64,000 bases of DNA from Hyphomonadaceae bacterium (GTDB taxonomy: Bacteria; Pseudomonadota; Alphaproteobacteria; Caulobacterales; Aquidulcibacteraceae). Made by a program: the position numbers and the translations under genes. Below are positions 62,579-64,000 of the stretch, piece after piece. Numbering within the stretch: position 1 is the first letter of the stretch; each line of letters opens with the position of its first letter. Below the pieces are notes generated by a model that worked only from the letters and a program-made list of their open reading frames with translations, searched no databases and was not told the DNA's origin. The stretch spans positions 1 to 64,000 of the forward strand of contig JAEUMT010000042.1 of the NCBI GenBank assembly GCA_016791365.1. Reading direction: 5' to 3'.

Positions 62579-63745
62579 TTAGCGCGTCGGCGGTTCGCTG
62601 TTGGTGTCGAAGAAGCTCTTCACGTTGTCGAAGAAGCTCTGTGTTTGCGGGTGAGCTTCCTCGCCGCAATCCTTGGCGAACTCTTCGAGCAGCTTCTTTT
62701 GCTTCGCGGTGAGATTCACCGGCGTCTCAACCAGCAACTCAACGTGTAGGTCGCCGCGATCCTTGCCGCGCAGATGCGTCATGCCTTTGCCTTTGACGCG
62801 GAAGCGGCGACCGGTTTGTGCGCCGGCGGGGATGGTGATCTTGGCGCGTTCGCCGTCGATGGTGGGGATTTCCATCTCGCCGCCGAGGGCCGCCTTACAC
62901 ATTGGCGCGGGCGCGCGGCAGTAAAGATCGGGGCCGTCGCGTTCGAATAATGCGTGTGGTTTGACCGACAGGAAAAGATAGAGGTCGCCGGGAGGGCCGC
63001 CGCGTACCCCGCTATCGCCTTTGCCGCCAAGGCGCACGCGGGTGCCGTCCTCGACACCCGCGGGTATCTTCACCTCGAGCTTTTCTTCAACGCGGGTCAG
63101 TCCGTGACCACCGCAGGAGCGGCACGGCGTCTTGATCGATTGTCCTCGGCCGTTGCAGGCGGGGCAGGTGCGCACCATGCGGAACATGCCCTGCTGCGTA
63201 CGCACTTGTCCGGCGCCTTGGCAGGTTGAGCACGTATCGAGCGGCGCGTTGCCTTCGGAACCCGAGCCTTTGCACGGTTCGCAGGTTTGCGCGCGCGGGA
63301 CGAGGATCTCGCGCTCATTACCGCGGAAAGCCTGTTCAAGCGTAATCTCGACGTCGTAGCGAAGGTCCGCGCCGCGCGCAGGGCCGTTGCGGGCGCCGCC
63401 ACGTCCGCCGCCACGTGCGAACATTTCCTCGAAGCCGCCGCCGAAGATTTCGTTGAAGAGATCGGAGAAGTCGGCCGCTCCCGCACCATGAAAGCCGCCG
63501 CCGCCCGGGCCGCCGCCTTGGAATGCGGCCTTGCCGTAACGATCATAAGCGGCGCGCTTTTCCGGGTCGGAAAGCACCGCGTACGCTTCGCCCAGCTCTT
63601 TGAATTTTTCCTCGGAGACTTTGCAGCCCGGGTTTTGATCCGGGTGCAGCTTCATCGCGAGCTTGCGGAATGCCGACTTGATCGTGGCGGCGTCAGCGTT
63701 GCGGGCAACGCCAAGCACTTCGTAATAATCGCGGTCCGCACTCAT
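62579..63745 (-). CDS. dnaJ: Chaperone DnaJ
   Basis: A 388-residue Hsp40. It has the J domain with HPD at 34-36, a Gly/Phe-rich region ([14 protein letters not shown]), four zinc-finger repeats ([32 protein letters not shown]) and the C-terminal substrate-binding domains. It stimulates DnaK. ATG 63745 gives the typical start ([13 protein letters not shown]); one ATG lies four codons upstream. Confidence 0.97.
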   Translation of the reverse strand: MSADRDYYEVLGVARNADAATIKSAFRKLAMKLHPDQNPGCKVSEEKFKELGEAYAVLSDPEKRAAYDRYGKAAFQGGGPGGGGFHGAGAADFSDLFNEIFGGGFEEMFARGGGRGGARNGPARGADLRYDVEITLEQAFRGNEREILVPRAQTCEPCKGSGSEGNAPLDTCSTCQGAGQVRTQQGMFRMVRTCPACNGRGQSIKTPCRSCGGHGLTRVEEKLEVKIPAGVEDGTRVRLGGKGDSGVRGGPPGDLYLFLSVKPHALFERDGPDLYCRAPAPMCKAALGGEMEIPTIDGERAKITIPAGAQTGRRFRVKGKGMTHLRGKDRGDLHVELLVETPVNLTAKQKKLLEEFAKDCGEEAHPQTQSFFDNVKSFFDTNSEPPTR

Positions 63746-63758
63746 CGTGCAACCCACA

Positions 63759-63797
63759 TGAGAAAGAGGCGGCCCCCTCGCAAGGAGGAGAGCCGCC
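63759..63797 (-). terminator. Terminator between dnaK and dnaJ
   Basis: Reading leftward from dnaK: GGCGGC...GCCGCC outer stem (with a CTCC/GAGG inner part) followed by TCTTTCTC. It may limit dnaJ relative to dnaK. Confidence 0.6.
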
Positions 63798-63854
63798 CGA
63801 TTTCAGTTTGCGAATAGCGCCGCAGCATTAATCGACCTCAATGCCGTTGCAGGC

Positions 63855-64000
63855 TTATGCGCTCTTCTTGCTGTTGCCGTCGACTTCCTCGAAGTCGGCG
63901 TCGACAACACCTTCCTGGCCCTGACCGCCGGCATTGCCGGCCGCGCCGTAAAGCGCCTCGCCGATTTTCATGGAGGCCGTGACGAGCGTTTGAGTCTTCG
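63855..64000 (-). CDS. dnaK: Chaperone DnaK, 3' end only
   Basis: The last 47 codons of DnaK. It reads [16 protein letters not shown], then a Gly/Gln linker and [17 protein letters not shown]. The [10 protein letters not shown] ending is the usual DnaK C-terminus. The rest lies beyond the right edge. dnaK-dnaJ order is standard; dnaA is not in the window. Confidence 0.95.
   Translation of the reverse strand, partial: KTQTLVTASMKIGEALYGAAGNAGGQGQEGVVDADFEEVDGNSKKSA

Overview
The window looks like the replication-origin-proximal part of a GC-rich alphaproteobacterial chromosome. The nearest match is Caulobacterales or Hyphomonadaceae-type bacteria. The evidence is gene content and order: ntrZ, a DUF3576 lipoprotein, leuS, lptE, holA, then parB-parA-rsmG-mnmG-mnmE, then rho-hemJ-hemH-hemE, then a non-coding gap, then ppsR-maf-aroE-coaE-dnaQ, secB, timA, smr, hslV/hslU and dapB-dnaJ-dnaK. 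In Caulobacter the replication origin lies between hemE and the DUF299 (ppsR) gene. The matching gap here (47114-47453) carries DnaA-box-like nonamers, a CtrA-like site overlapping a GANTC site, and five GANTC sites in all. The species assignment is inference; no rRNA or tRNA gene was recognised. The dnaA gene is not in the window.

Layout. 1-9841: the 5' end of a ubiH-type hydroxylase, the ammonium transporter amt, ftsK, a cluster of leftward small secreted or membrane protein genes, lolA and xthA. The usual alphaproteobacterial ftsK-lolA-xthA neighbourhood is split here by about 3.6 kb of accessory DNA. 9.9-19 kb: a Tat-exported DUF885 lipoprotein, GTP-type PEP carboxykinase, a methyltransferase, a polysaccharide flippase, a candidate Cys-rich leader peptide with hairpin and terminator, a lipoprotein esterase and an OmpR-type regulator. 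19-31 kb: yggS/thiE, ntrZ, the DUF3576 lipoprotein, leuS-lptE-holA, a serine hydrolase, a dicarboxylate/amino-acid symporter, an aminotransferase and a TraB-like exported protein. 31-38 kb: the leftward chromosome-segregation and tRNA-modification cluster (parB, parA, rsmG, a DUF3088 protein, mnmG, mnmE, a DUF6489 protein). 38-47 kb: small metabolic enzymes, then rho and the heme genes. 47-64 kb: the origin candidate and the conserved rightward block, then proteostasis genes.

Genes working together: hemE-hemH-hemJ overlap by 1-4 bases and carry out late heme synthesis. ppsR-maf-aroE-coaE overlap by 4 bases each. The ParABS genes lie about 14 kb from the putative origin, with candidate (degenerate) parS sites between mnmG and mnmE. 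hslV and hslU flank an unrelated membrane protein. dnaK, dnaJ and dapB run leftward in series.

The most unusual signals are: (i) palindromic elements inserted in frame inside both mnmG and mnmE, which encode the two halves of one tRNA-modifying complex, with a second REP-doublet copy just outside mnmG; (ii) the origin candidate; (iii) a 35-residue Cys-rich leader-like ORF followed by a hairpin and an intrinsic terminator; (iv) a tandem family of small secreted proteins whose C-terminal motif also appears on a 20-residue mini-ORF; and (v) repeated convergent gene pairs that share a stop tetranucleotide. No CRISPR array, prophage or transposase gene was seen.
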